Shown here: positions 1 through 13,000 of the stretch, one piece after another
Numbering within the stretch: position 1 is the first letter of the stretch
How the letters are laid out: each line of letters starts with the position of its first letter
Program-made: the position numbers and the translations under genes
The notes under the pieces: model-generated
Seen by the model: only the letters and a program-made list of their open reading frames with translations
The model's database searches: none
Told to the model about the DNA's origin: nothing
NCBI GenBank assembly: GCA_945643635.1
Contig: CALZFC010000139.1
Coordinates: forward strand, 20,001 to 84,000
Length of the DNA stretch: 64,000 bases
Source: Allodiplogaster sudhausi
Taxonomy: Eukaryota > Nematoda > Chromadorea > Rhabditida > Diplogasteridae
Reading direction: 5' to 3'

Positions 1-212
1 AAACTACAAACTCACTCTTTCGTGCGGAAACGATAAAGACACACATGCAAATATAATTCCCATGCTATTTGCTTTAATAGCTATTTTCATAATCATTTAT
101 TTTAGTAATTTATGTAAATGTGCTTATTTTAACTAAAAGAATAGTGCGTGAGAGTGAGAAAGTATAATAATAATAATGAAAAGCGAGAATAACTATTAGT
201 TCGATGAGAATT

Positions 213-247
<35 letters not shown>

Positions 248-360
248 CTCTCCAATTTCGTCAGCATCCTCTTCCGGGACAGCAAATATTATTGCATTTT
301 GTCACATGGCGTTACCGTAGTCCATTTTGTCGCCTGAGACAGAAAGCGATAGAGCCAGAG

Positions 361-399
<39 letters not shown>

Positions 400-744
400 G
401 AGAGTGAATAACAAATTCAATTGTGCCCAAGTGTATGTGGTGTTTGCTTTTCGATCGCGTCCTGATATTGTGTTATTATTTCTCTTATGCGTTCGGCTTT
501 CTCTCTCTCTCCCTCTGCTTCTCTTCCTCTCTTTGTCTCTCTCACCCTCTCTCTCTCTCGCTCACTTTCACATTCGGGAAAACTCTTTGTCAGAGTATTA
601 GTGCGAATGGAGGGTTGATTTGGTTTTTGGCAACAACGCGAGCGAAAGCGAAGGACTTTGTGTGTCGTTTCTCTGCTTCTCTTTCTCTCTCTACTTCTGT
701 TACTCAAGCCACGCTTCAGATGGCATATAATACATACACTTCGG

Positions 745-811
<67 letters not shown>

Positions 812-1220
812 TCTTAGACGACGAGAGACACTTGAACGCTTCCAATAGGGCTTATGTTAGGCAAAGAAAAATATGTAAGTATATATATTTAGAGCACAAG
901 CGAAAGCGAGGGAGAATGAATGAAAGAAAAAAGAATAAGAAAGTTAGAGAGAGAGAGAGACATAGAGAAAGAGAGAGAGAGAGACGGAGAGAGAAAGAGA
1001 GAGAGAGAGGGTGAAATTGCCAGACTTCATCCCCACTGCTTTCATTTCCGAGAACGACAGCAGCACACGAAAGTGTCCCGGTGACTTTTGGTCGTCTGCG
1101 TCCTCTCCGTTCTGTATGCTCTCTCGGGCACTCTCTGCCCTTCCTGATGAACGGACAGGGGGGGGGAGGGGTGATCTGAGAAGGTTGCCCCGTATGTGCG
1201 CATACATACGTACTTGTGAT

Positions 1221-1259
<39 letters not shown>

Positions 1260-1420
1260 AAGAGAGACAGAAGGAGAGACCGAGAAAGAGAGAGAGGGAG
1301 AGAGACATAGAGAGAGAGACAGAGAGAGAGAGAGACAAGGACAGAGGTGGTTTCTATTGCATTCCGACTGAAAGTTGCACGACCTTGTTGGGCTGAAAGC
1401 TGACTCTTGTTGGGATAAAG

Positions 1421-1457
<37 letters not shown>

Positions 1458-2201
1458 GAGGAGAAGAGAGAGAGAAAGAGAGAGAGAGAGGGAGATTCCT
1501 GAACTCTAGCATCGCATCATGTCATCCTGGCCAACTTTTCTTATTTCTCCCATGGGTATCTCCCAAATGTACGAGAAGTACACATACGTTTGCGTGCGAG
1601 GATGCTCTGGAAGATCGTGATGAGAGAGAGAGGGAGAGAGAGAGGGAGCGAGAAAGCTGGAGAGAGCCAGAGAGAGACAGCGAGGGAGAGGAGGGAAAGA
1701 GAATCAAAAATCGTAAAAGTTCATCTTCCCAGTATAGAAAGATGACACCACTCCACGCTATCATGTCGCTCCATTGTGTATTGTTACTGTGGGACTGTCA
1801 CAAAGTCACAAAGAGAGTGAGAGGAAGAGAGAGAGAGAGATAGAGGAGAGAAATTGAAAGAAAGAAAGAGAGAAACACAGACAGATAAAGAAAGGAACAT
1901 ACTTGGAAAAGCGGAACAAGCAGAACTTTGCTGTCTTATTAATGCCTTTAATGCCTTCCGAGAGGCGATTCCGTCAGAGCTCTTCTGATAACACGCAAAA
2001 CAAACATTCCATTTGTGACGACGCCTACATCTCACAAGAGGTGGCGCATCCTATACTCGTGTCGGGTCCAGAGGCCAAAGGGCGTTCGGGCCATGAGCAA
2101 AAAGGAGTGCGAAATATCGAAAGGCAAAAATGTGTCTCGTCTGACGGAGCTTCTGCCACCTGTGTGACTACTACTGCTGATCAAGCGATGGCTTCTCTCT
2201 T

Positions 2202-2241
<40 letters not shown>

Positions 2242-2318
2242 CCTCGCCCTCTCTCTCTCCCTCTCTCTCCCTCTTTCTCTCCCTATCGCTGGCGGTGTCA
2301 ATTGGGAAAAAAAGAGAC

Positions 2319-2357
<39 letters not shown>

Positions 2358-2986
2358 TGATAGTGAACTAGAGAAACGAAATGAGAGGGATTGGAGAGTC
2401 GGAGAAGTGACGTAGACCTGGCCACGTGTCTAATCGGATGATGCCAGACAGCAATTGTTACTCGATTGCTAACGCCAAGAAATCAAAATTCTCTGAGAAC
2501 CCCGTGGCTGCCTTCCTCCTTTAATGTGCTCAGTAGTCACAATTCATAGACAGACCCCCTCATGGCAGGCCCCCTTGAGAGGTCCCGCAAGGGATCTCCC
2601 CCACCCCTTGAGAGGCGTAAACACTCGGGGGCACGTCAGTTAACTGGCTTCTTTTGCCACACCGACCCGGAAGAATAAGAAGATGAAGACAACAGAAGAG
2701 AGGCTAAATTTACCGTCCTGCACAAAGCGCTCTGCAACATTTTTGCTGACGCACGAAAGGATTTTACTAACATGAGAAGAGAGAGAGAGAGAGAATGGGT
2801 GAGAGGGATTAGAGAGACAGGAAAAAAGAGAGAAAGAGGGAGAGATAGCGGACAGCGAGAGGGGAAAATATCCGCATAAATCAAAGACTGTTGTGTAAAA
2901 GAGAGCAACAAAACGGAAAGCGTGTTATTTTTTGACCTGTCTTCTTTTTCTCCAAAGTTTCTCGGAGCAGCCATGGGAAACGAGGC

Positions 2987-3024
<38 letters not shown>

Positions 3025-3394
3025 AAGAGAGAGAGAAGCAGACCGATGAAGAAGGGAGGGCGCGATGGCACAAAAGTAGCGCAATCTATGTTCATGTGTG
3101 CATGTTTATCTTGGAGCCGAAAAACAGTGAACTCGTCATCAGCCTCCTCCAAAGCAGGGTCTTTATTTTCGAGGGGAAAAGAGAAGGAAATGAAATGTCT
3201 GATATAAAAAATAAGACTTGTTCGGTAAAATAGCTTTTAAAAATATAAAATAAGGACTTCATTTTCTCAATATCTATGTATAAATACATACATATTTTTT
3301 CTTCTTCTTCAAATATGATTCTATAAAATAAAATATTTCAAACATTTAAATATAATTAAAATAAAATGAATGATAACTCATTTCCACTTTCCAG
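1..3394 (+). other. Intronic/5' region of the plus-strand gene ending at 3582
   Basis: No exon could be supported here. The stretch ends in a TTTCCAG splice acceptor at 3388-3394, so at least its right part is intron of the gene whose last exon follows. Much of it is long GA or CT microsatellite, and the many open frames are Ser/Leu or Arg/Glu translations of those repeats rather than genes. Upstream exons may lie to the left of the window. Confidence 0.55.
205..3036. repeat. Cluster of (TC)n and (GA)n microsatellite arrays
   Basis: Long nearly pure dinucleotide tracts alternate in strand sense. TC on the plus strand occurs near 213-245, 500-560 and 2200-2280. GA on the plus strand occurs near 361-397, 745-811, 944-1012, 1222-1334, 1422-1495, 1621-1695, 1815-1890, 2313-2352, 2778-2845 and 2990-3036. 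Many carry interruptions such as GAGAAAGAGA or GAGACAGAGA. They generate spurious Ser/Leu and Arg/Glu open frames on both strands. Confidence 0.95.
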
Positions 3395-3582
3395 GCCTGC
3401 TCAGCCTACACCAGTCGGGGATCGGCACGCTAGGTGAGCCGACGGGTCCTCCGAACACCACGACTGCCACCGCAGGGCTACTGAATCCGCTGCTCACCCT
3501 GTCGCAACTGGCTGCCGCCGCGTCGGCCTCTTCGCCGAAGCAGGAGCCCGCAGCGACGACGGCGACGCCATTCTTGCTATGA
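3395..3582 (+). CDS. Terminal exon of an unidentified plus-strand protein, Ala/Thr/Pro-rich C-terminus
   Basis: The exon opens after a TTTCCAG acceptor and reads open for 62 codons to a TGA at 3580-3582. The product end is low complexity, with TTTATAG, an alanine run (AAAASAS), SSPKQEPAATT and a final PFLL. GC content jumps sharply against the AT-rich intron before it, as expected for an exon. Ala/Thr/Pro/Gln-rich tails of this kind are common in transcription factors, and PKQEP resembles a SUMOylation-like or regulatory stretch, but no domain is visible. The rest of the gene lies upstream and could not be traced through the microsatellite-rich region, so I make no functional call. Confidence 0.7.
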
Positions 3583-6451
3583 GTTTGGCAGCCTGCCAAT
3601 ATCTTCTTTCCCGTCCGAAGACAGCAGCTGTATCTCTCATCATCACACCGCACAACGAAGCGAACGCCGTCTTCCCAAAATCCAGTCCCTGAACCCTCTC
3701 TCGGATACTGTATGTCTCTGGAATCCTCGTCCCTCCCGAAAAACCCGGCCCAGCCTCAATGATCTCTACCGATTCGACCGTTTCTACTTGCATATATATA
3801 CATATATACAAATATGTCATCCGCGTAGATATCCTCTCTTACCATCTCCAGCTCCTTATAAACTGATTCGCACGCCTCTTCCAACTTCAAACAGTTGTCA
3901 TTGTTGTTGTTGTTCGAAGCCACCCGAGTGTCCCAGATTGTTCTCGTCATACATACAACTTATATACAATATTCGCTAAGTAAACGAGTGCACCCCTCAC
4001 TGCCTCCCATCGAACCCTCTACCAAGCTCTATATAGCCCGATCATAGCTCTAAAGTAGCCGCTCTGCAGTAACTACATAGTTCTCATTCCTATTCCACTC
4101 TCTCTCTTTTTCCGCGCGCCAGTTTGAAATACTCCAGTGCAACATACACACAGAGTTCTCTCGAATCGAAAACACTCCTACCGTATACTTTTTCTCTCTC
4201 TCTCTCTATGGAATTGCTACTAATACAACAATACTATATTACTCGGCTCCTGACTACTTTACACAGACAGCCTGGCGTATTTACATGTTAACCGTGCATT
4301 CTACAGTAACCATGTTCTTTTTTTCTTGCTATTTACCAGAATACACTATGCCATTATCATTCTTCTTAGCGATTGATTACAGTATATGAATTGATTGATT
4401 TCTCTTTTGTCTCTCTCTCTCTCTGATTTTTGATCGCAATCGCTAGAATATATTATATATATTCCTTTTCTTGTCAGCCGCCCGCCCCGTTGTTTCTTCT
4501 TTCTTGCTCTTATGAACCGATGATAATTATTATTATTATGCATGCACGAATTACTCTCTCTGTTTCTCTTTATCTCATGCATATTCCTCTCTCTCACAAC
4601 TCTTAACATGGGCATTAAGAGAACGATGGAAAGACAAGAAAGAAATAGGTGCAGAAAAGAGACGCGTTTTTTTTTTGTTTAGGCAATGACTTCCTCTTTT
4701 TCTCTAGCCCTCTGTTCTTCTTACCATTTTTCGGAACGTTGTAACTGATAGATGATGGGTCACGTTTCCTTCACCGCCTTTGTCAGAAAAAGACACAGAG
4801 AGAGAGTGAGAGATAGAGAGAGAGCGAGAGAGAGAGAGAGAGAGAATCCGGCACCATAAGAAATATAAGAAATCCTTGTTTTTTTTCTCACTCTAGGAAA
4901 TGATGATAATTATTTTCCTCCTCTCTCTCTCTCTCTCGATTTCTCTAACAAAACCCTCAATGGAAGGAGAGAGAGAGAGAGAGAGAGACTAGCGCTGCTT
5001 GTTATTCTTTTATCGCGTGTCTTATGCTCTATGTGACGATTCTCTGCCAACTTATGAACTAGAAATCAATTCAATTTTCTTTTTTCTCTCGGTTAATCCT
5101 CTTTTTTTTCTAGAATTCGTCATGATGTTTTCCCCTCTCTTTATCCTCATCCCCCTCCAAAATCCGTTGCACGCGCTTGACCAGAGTTTGGCATTACATT
5201 TTCATTTTCTTTTTTTTTGTTTTGTTTTTGAGAGGATTCCCGTGGCTCAATTCGCTGCCAGAGAAGTTGCGAAAATTTTTTTTCGTAGCCGCTGAAAAAG
5301 AACGTAATTTTTGCGATGAGAATTTCACCTTCTCGTCAAAATAGAGGCTTCTCAGGCAACAAAAAGTCACCGCCAATTCAGGCATTTTCACTTGTTCGGA
5401 ATTGCGGAATCTCTCAAGATACTTTATACAATGTGTGTGCCTCTCTCTCTCTGTTTTCTCTGCATCTCTGCAGCTTCTACTTGCTCCCCAAACATCTCCC
5501 TCTCTCTCATCCCCTCCGTCTTCCTCCTTCCCTTCCTCTATCTTTCTATCTCTCTCTCTCTGATAACTCACTAGATGCCTTTCGTCACTCTCAAGCGCGC
5601 TCGGATATATGCACGAATTGCCCGGTAGAAAAACGTTTTTTTCTTCTTAATGTTTTTTTCGCCCGGTAATATTATGCGCATTATTACTATCATTATTATG
5701 TTCTAGCGATCTACTATGTATTACAGTAGAATTGTATGCAGTAGCAGCTAATTGTAAGGCCTAGGGAAGACTCTCTCTCTCTCTCTCATTCGCGTTCACC
5801 TCTCTCATTGTTTTTTTTTTCTTTAGAAATCTCGTGCGCATCAAGCATACATTAAATATTTACAAATATATTATGTACCGATTATGGCTATCTTATGCAT
5901 CGATTTCTCTTCTTTTCCTCTCTCTCTCTCTCTCTCTCGTTTTCTCGCCTCTTATAACAATTCTCTCACTGTCGCCCGGTTGTGCAAGCCCCGGCCCACG
6001 CCCTCCCCCATCCCCATCCCAATTTGTGGGTTAGCCCATAGATGAAAAATGCAGACACTTACCGGTTCAGAGCTCTGTTCTCTCTCTCTCTTCTAGGATT
6101 CAGATCAGATGTTACTGTGTAGTGCTCGCGAGAAGAATCTTATAATCTGTTCCTTTTTTTGTTTTCAGCAACATAAAGCACATTTACATTTACTATTATT
6201 ATTATTCTTATAATTATAATTATTATTACTATATTACTGCTGCTGTTTCTCGCTTTTGATTCTTCTTCCTCCCTTTTTCTCATACGAATTATTGCTTGTT
6301 TGCTTTGCTGTTTTTGTGTGTGCGGTTGTCATTCTCTCTCTCTCTCTTTTTAGCATATTGCACTACTCTCTTTGTCCCTCTCTGTCTCTCTCACAAGCAC
6401 CAAGGCATTCGCTGACACTGAAAAAAGAAACATTTGAAAAAGAGGAATAAA
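3583..6451 (+). other. Probable long 3' UTR with polyadenylation signal at 6446-6451
   Basis: After the stop codon the plus strand stays pyrimidine-rich for nearly 3 kb (many CTCTCT runs, TTATTATTAT stretches) with no supportable coding exon. The first well-placed canonical AATAAA is at 6446-6451, just before the base composition changes. A UTR this long is inferred from composition only; the true cleavage site could be earlier. Confidence 0.4.
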
Positions 6452-6804
6452 CAATTCAATTAAACTTGTCGCAATCTTGCTTACATGATATATATAAATA
6501 CAATATATGTAAATTACACAAGAAGACATTTACAAAGTACGAAATGATCATGGAGAAACGAGAAACAATAGAAGAAGCACAATGTTAGGGCACAGATTTA
6601 AACGAAGAGAAGACAAACGGGCGCGAGAAATGGAGCATGAAGCTGAGCCGGAAAGTCGGGGTGGCGAAAAAAGAAACAGAAACATACACTATGTACATCA
6701 TCGAACGAGTCCGTCATGAAGGACGTAAGCACTGCAATGATGAAATGAATGAAACGGGAAGAAAGAAGCTTGAAGAGGTTTAAAAGAAGGCGATTAAAAT
6801 ATCC

Positions 6805-6913
6805 TTAAAGGAGCACTCAAGTAATCTTTTTTATTTTATTTTCTTGAACATTGTCAACCTAATTGTGGGAAGGCGCGAATTCAACACTGATTGTGAGTTC
6901 TTGGCTCCTTTAA
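6805..6913. mobile_element. TTAA-flanked MITE-like element, 109 bp
   Basis: The segment begins TTAAAGGAGC and ends GCTCCTTTAA, so the ends are inverted copies and each terminus is the palindrome TTAA. It contains the dispersed motif GGCGCGAATTCAA. On the minus strand it carries two overlapping AATAAA sequences (6830-6840) that look like the polyadenylation signals of the gene ending at 7046. Confidence 0.7.
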
Positions 6914-7045
6914 GATAAAATGCCTACAGAATCGAACACTCTGTTATAAGCTTCATTCTGAATTTCAATATAGTTTCGTGCAAAAATGACTCATTTAAAT
7001 GACCTAATACGAAATGGCGGGAAGTTTAAATTTAAAAAATCACTA

Positions 7046-10000
7046 TCACCTGTTCTGCTCGCTAAAGAACATGATCGGATTGGTGATGCCGGTGGACCGC
7101 GCGCGGACACGACGGCGGACGACGACGAACGCGGCTGAGGCGCCGATCAAGCCAAGTAGCAAGAGAGCAAGGACGAGTAGGCTCCGCCCATTGGACGGGT
7201 GGGCGGAGCTTCTGGCCTCGTCCGCCGTGGCGTCATCTTGGACTGTAAAAACAACACTGTTTACTTTTCAGGAAGTAATTTTCGTTTTGTTGTCATATCA
7301 TTATATACATATGTACATATATCTATCAGATTACAGAACGCAATTTGTTGTATAAATTATTATTTTTTTTTCATTTTCTAGCATCATATACATATTATTG
7401 CTGGAACCGGTTACAGACAATTTTGGCACACCAATAAAATAATATAAGGCGGTGAATGCGAAATGTAAGTTGGCTCTAATTAATCTTGTTTTCTGGATCA
7501 ACAGGCATTTATTTTGGGAAGCGGGGTGTTTATTTTTGTCTAAAATTAGATATACATACATATGTATGTACATGTGATATCAACTTTAATTTCATTAAAT
7601 CAATTTTATACTAGAATAAAAAGAAACTTACAAGCCTCAATCGTGGCGTTGAATCCTGTGTAAGCAACGGTTGCATCCGTGGAGAAGAGAACAGACATGA
7701 CCTAAAGGAAATGTGTGAATTCACGACATTTCGCTTTAAAGAAATTTTTTTTTATACATGTTCAAATTAAAGCGTCTGCCCGGTGAGTGAAAACTACTCA
7801 CTCTCATTCTCGCGTGTGCTACAAAGGAAATATTTAGCCCGCGGAATGAAAGTGGTATGGGCAGCGCGGCAACTTTGAAATCTCACATAATTTTTCGATG
7901 ACCGCCCTCCTTTAAAGGAGGCCATAAGGGAAAAACTTCTACCACGAAGTCCCTGACGGATTTGGACGGAATGATAAAACAAACGGAGTAAAGAATCAAC
8001 AGAAATGACGCTACTGCCCGTTGCCTCTCTCCCCTGAAACTTGTGGTTTGCACCACTGCCAGGTGAGCCTACGTGTGGCCCCAGCGGCCACAGTGTTGCC
8101 CTGTCAAACATTTTTTGAAAATGGCGGGAAAATAAATTATTCGGGAATTCAAAGAAGAAACAGTGTTAATTTCCTCACGGCATGGAGGTTTTTGTGACTT
8201 CGGGACACGTGCAGTCGAAGTTTCTAGCACAACCCGACCAAATATGGCGAAAAAAACAAGACACTATTTATTCGCCTCGTATCTCCTTTAAGTGCGAGAT
8301 TTGTTCGAATTGCCGCCTTCACACTCTCCCATAATTATTTTTTTTGGGACAAATGATCGCTTATTAAAAAAAAGCTCGATTTTGCGATCAAAATCGCAAT
8401 GAATTCTTTACGTGAATTCGTTAAGGTATTCTTAATTGATTTATTTTACGAATTTATTTACATATTTTGTTATTAGAACGTATATTCAGTCAACTTGACT
8501 CCGTACCTCGTTAGTGCTCTCAAATGGTCCGGCTTCAAGGACATCTCCAGTTAGGCTGAAATTTGTATATAAACGACAAGACTTTATGCCTGTGTTATCT
8601 AGTAGAATTCACACAAACCCCAAAAAACCTCTTTAAAGAAGAATAATTTAAAAACACTTGGGTCCTGACGCGCCGACCTTTCGATATGGCGAGTGCTCGA
8701 GTGCAGCGGGCCGTCCAAGAGCATGAGTGAATCGTGCGGTGGCTCGAGATCAAGTGATGCGAGCCGGAAACGGATACGGTAGCCGTAGGGAGCGATGAAG
8801 CTGGAAGAGGAGAGACATCATGTACACAGAGAGATAGAGAGAGAGAGATAGAGAGATTTAGAGACCGATGGAGCTTGTGGAAGAAAAAAAAAGAGTTAAA
8901 GGAGGTCTGATTGTGAGGCGAATAAATTGTGTCTTGTTTTTTTTTAGCCTTATTCGGTCAGGTTGTGCTATAAATTTCGACGAAATGAAGACTGTCCGGG
9001 ACTTTGTTGGGTTTTTCCCTTGTTATCTCCATTGAATCGCAAAAATGAGATCTGTATGTAGTTCTGGCTGCACAATACTGAGGTTCTGGCAGCTTTTAAA
9101 ATGGACGAGAGCCAACCTCAAAGGGCAGAGCATTCGAGGGCAGTACGAATTAGGAAAGTGCGGGGAAGTGTAGGAGATGGGCGGAGCATCAGGATGGACT
9201 GATATGTTGAATTCTTTGCTGGAGCTGCCCGTGGTCAGAGGACAATTGCAGTCTGCAAGAGATTTTGAATTATGTTTTTGCGGTTCTTAAAGGCATACTT
9301 TGATATTCATTTAAAACCATGTTCTTTTGTTTAAGCTACATTTTCTGTATATTACCTAATATAAAATATTACTCGTTATACATATGTATGTACACCGCCA
9401 ACCTCGCTCCAATTCATGGCGGAATGTAAAGAAGGCCGCAGGCGCTTCTTTAACAACGTCACTGTCCTAGAAAAACAAAGTCTATTGGCAAAAAAAAAAA
9501 TTGACGCTCTAATTGCAGACGCCACGCAGAAGTAAATGACAAACTTATATTGTAATTTACCATTAGCTTGCTTGCCGAGCGCGGTTATGTGCATTCAAAT
9601 CGATATACTTCATATGATGACATATTTTCTATTGAGTACCGATCTCGACTACTCTCTCTCTCTCCATTTCACCTTCAGCACGTTGGCCCGATAGGCCGAA
9701 TTTTAAATGAGAACGAAACTCAATCGAAATCTACATATTTGCATTTTTCTGAGGCCATCCATTGCAGTCTGGCCAAAATGGCCGAATTCAAGTTTCTGGC
9801 TCCTTGAACATATTTATTTATTGAACCATTCAAGAAGGCCGTATAGATTTTCATATTATCATTACTATTATGATGACCGACGCGCTCGATCATTCTCAAT
9901 TCCAATCAACCGACGCTGCTCCATTTGGCTGGCTGGCCGCGATAAGTTCTGCCTGATCCTCGATGACTTCGACGAACCCGCCGGTGCCCAGAGATCGCCC

Positions 10001-13000
10001 ACATCCCCGTGCTTTCCATCAAGACATTGGCCCGATGCGCGAATAAAGCTTTTTTTTAAGATTACTATTATTAGTTACAGTTTAACACGTGTATTACTAG
10101 TGATACAGTAATAAATTAATTCATTCAAAAAAAGAAGAAGAGTTGATCACCTCATCCTCCTCCTCGTAGTCGCGATGCCACCAAATGAGCGCGTCTCTGC
10201 CCCAGTGCTTCGGCGCTTTGACGGCCATGTTGCGGCGGACGCCCGTGCCGGTGAAGCTGAGCGCAACATTTTTTTTAATCGTTTAAAAAAATATATATTT
10301 TCCAATTGTGTATCAGAGCCGATCACATGCCATGAACAAGTCTGGGCCAAGGACAGCTTATATGTATATGCACATATTCTTATATATTAACGCAGTATGT
10401 GGTTTGTTCTATTTGCTTAAAAATTAAGTATAATATTGCCTCCGACAGCGCCGCCCTCGAGCCAGGGTGGATCTAGCGGCTAACTAAGAGCCCGCGCCGA
10501 ACTGGCTCGTGAGCGGCAGCAGCGTAGAGCAGTGTGAAATGGACGAATACTGACTGAACACACGTCCGCGACGGATCCTGATCGTAGCAGTAGCGAAGGA
10601 AGTCGCCCGCGCCCATGTTGTTTACCTATGAACCTCCGTTTTTTTTTACTTTTTAATTTTTAATATTGTACTTGTCAACGTCAAAAGGTGGGGGTATATT
10701 GTAAGACAGAACAATCATCAAAAAAGTACATAAGTTATTCCCAATCATCTTCGAATTGCCGCGCGTTCGCCTTGGACTCTCGCATTCTCGCATGCTATTT
10801 CGCAAGTCGCGCTGCGAGAGAAAATAGCACGCGCCAATGAGAGTGCGAAGGGAGGCGGCAATTTGAAATCGCACATAATTATTTTTGGGGCGATCACATC
10901 CTTTAATATATGTACTTGAGGAGGGTTCGACTATTATGACCGTTTCAATTAAGCTTTAGGCATGTTAATGAGTTGCAAAGGAAGAAGAAGAACAAGCTCT
11001 TTCTTCTTCCTTAAAGATGCACGAAACTCAACTGTAACTTAAAAAAAAGTTGCCTTACTCTTGTACTCTAAATCACACACACTCAATATTCCTCCAGTCA
11101 GACAAAAAGGCGCGAAATCAAATGCGAGTTTTTAGTTGCCCCTCAATGAAACGTACAGTATACGTGAAGGGATCAAACGTGTCCGTCACGGCAGTCTTGG
11201 GCGTCAGATGCCATTCGCAGTCAATCTGGCGACAGCCCGCAGGCATCTAGGAATTTAGCCATTTTCATCTCGTAATAAATATTGTGAATCATCGAGAAAT
11301 AAAAAAGATTTTTTCAAGAATTTTTTTTTTTAATTTTCTCCAATAAGTTTTTCTTAACTTACTGAGATATTGACAATCATCTCGGTTGCTTTGAGAGGTA
11401 GGCATTTGCATTCTGAAACGATACAGTTGTTGCAACTAATAACAGTGAAACTGCTGACAACAAGTAAAACATGTTAGTAGTCATAAGTAAGTTAAAGTAC
11501 ACATGTTCATACATCTCCTTCCAACTCTGCCATCCATTCCGAGTACTTAAAGTACCCAGCCCCGCCTCCCCCTTCGCTCTCCCTTACCAGGCTGCATCTG
11601 AACTGCATCTACGGATATGTTGAAGGTGGCGTTCTCGTCGGCCTCCGAGACATCCCCGACTTCGTAGATCAAGACCAGAGAACGTGCACCTTCCGGCGTG
11701 TACACCATATCAGCAGAGAGAGCGCTGGAACGTCTTGTCTGATTCAGGGACTAGTTATCTGAGTTACGCTAATTATGATAGTACTTTAGGGACCACTTTC
11801 GGGACTTTTGGAGCTTAAAAGACCTAAACAGTTTGCGTGTGATTCAGAGTGGATTATAATAATTATAGAGCGCTTGAAGGGCTTACCAAAGTAAAAAATG
11901 AATGGACGCGGGATCGAAGCTGATAAGTATTTTTAAAAAGATCAAAGACTAACTTTTGAATTGGCGCCTTTTTCCCTGACAAAACCACAGTATTTGTTTT
12001 GGAGAGAAACGCGACTGCATTGCACAGCACATCGAAACAGTTGTGCGACATTCAAAAAAGTTCAATATGGAAAGAAAGGTTGAACCTCCCGCCTTTTTTC
12101 ATATTTCGAATAAGTTCCCGCAATAACAAATTTTTTGGATTATTACTGGCTCCAATGATCATCTAGGTCCTGAACAGCGCCACAGTGGGAGGGGGCTTGT
12201 TTAACAGCAATTAAAGGACCTCTCCGGCGAATATACAAGTTCTCGTTTTATGTTCTTATTAGATGAAAATCGGCCAGAAACATCCATTAGAAGTGGTCCC
12301 ATTTCAAAACAATGTTTAGTTTGTTAAATATTAACAGTTTTTGATCGGGATTACGGTGCATTTTCCGCCCACGATCTTTCTTTGAGCTCATGATCATGGC
12401 TAAGCCACCCTCCCTCCCCATGCCAAGCGTGGCAGAGAACGAGGGTATGGGATGATATGAATGTCATCGATTGTTCATTCTGAGAGAAAGAGTGTAGAAG
12501 AGAGGGAGAGAGAGAGACATAAAAAGGAATGGAAGCGCTGTGTTGCCATTTCGAACATCTCCAACACAATCACAGCGTTCCAAAAAATTCCACCCTCCCG
12601 AATACTGTAAGAATTTTAGAAGGGTTGGTTTTTTCAAACACCAATTATTAAACGGGCGCGAAAACATTCGCCGGAGTGATCCTTTAAGTGCTGTTCAATG
12701 GTCAGTAAAACAGTGTGATTCGGACATAGGATTAAAATAGCAACATGAAACACGTTTGAATTTTAAGCAACATCTCGCTCTCTCTAAAACACCACCACCC
12801 TCTCTCGCTCTATTCAAAGGGCGCGAATTCAAATGCGTATTTTTTTTGTCCGACTCGAGCATCCGATCAGTCGAGCCGTCGAGCCGCAGCCGCGCGTAGC
12901 TGTCACCGGCGCTGCCGCGAAGCTGCAGTGAGACGGAGGAAGGCGCCGTCGCGTCCAGCGAAATCGTCGTTGAACACTGTGCAAGTTTCTCTGTTCCTCT

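Noticed and set aside
211..1338. Numerous overlapping open frames rich in Ser/Leu or Arg/Glu on both strands
   Set aside because: They are translations of (TC)n and (GA)n microsatellites; no splice logic, start context or composition of real proteins.
7014..7355. Plus-strand open frame of 113 codons (and its counterpart at 17229-17537)
   Set aside because: Antisense shadow of the terminal transmembrane exon of the CUB-like gene and its copy; the minus-strand frame is the conserved one.
9117..9252. Plus-strand open frames near 9100-9250 and 18355-18576 reading SQPQRAEHSRAV-like sequence
   Set aside because: Antisense of exon 16 in both gene copies; the minus strand carries the CUB signature YTSPHFPN and correct splice phases.
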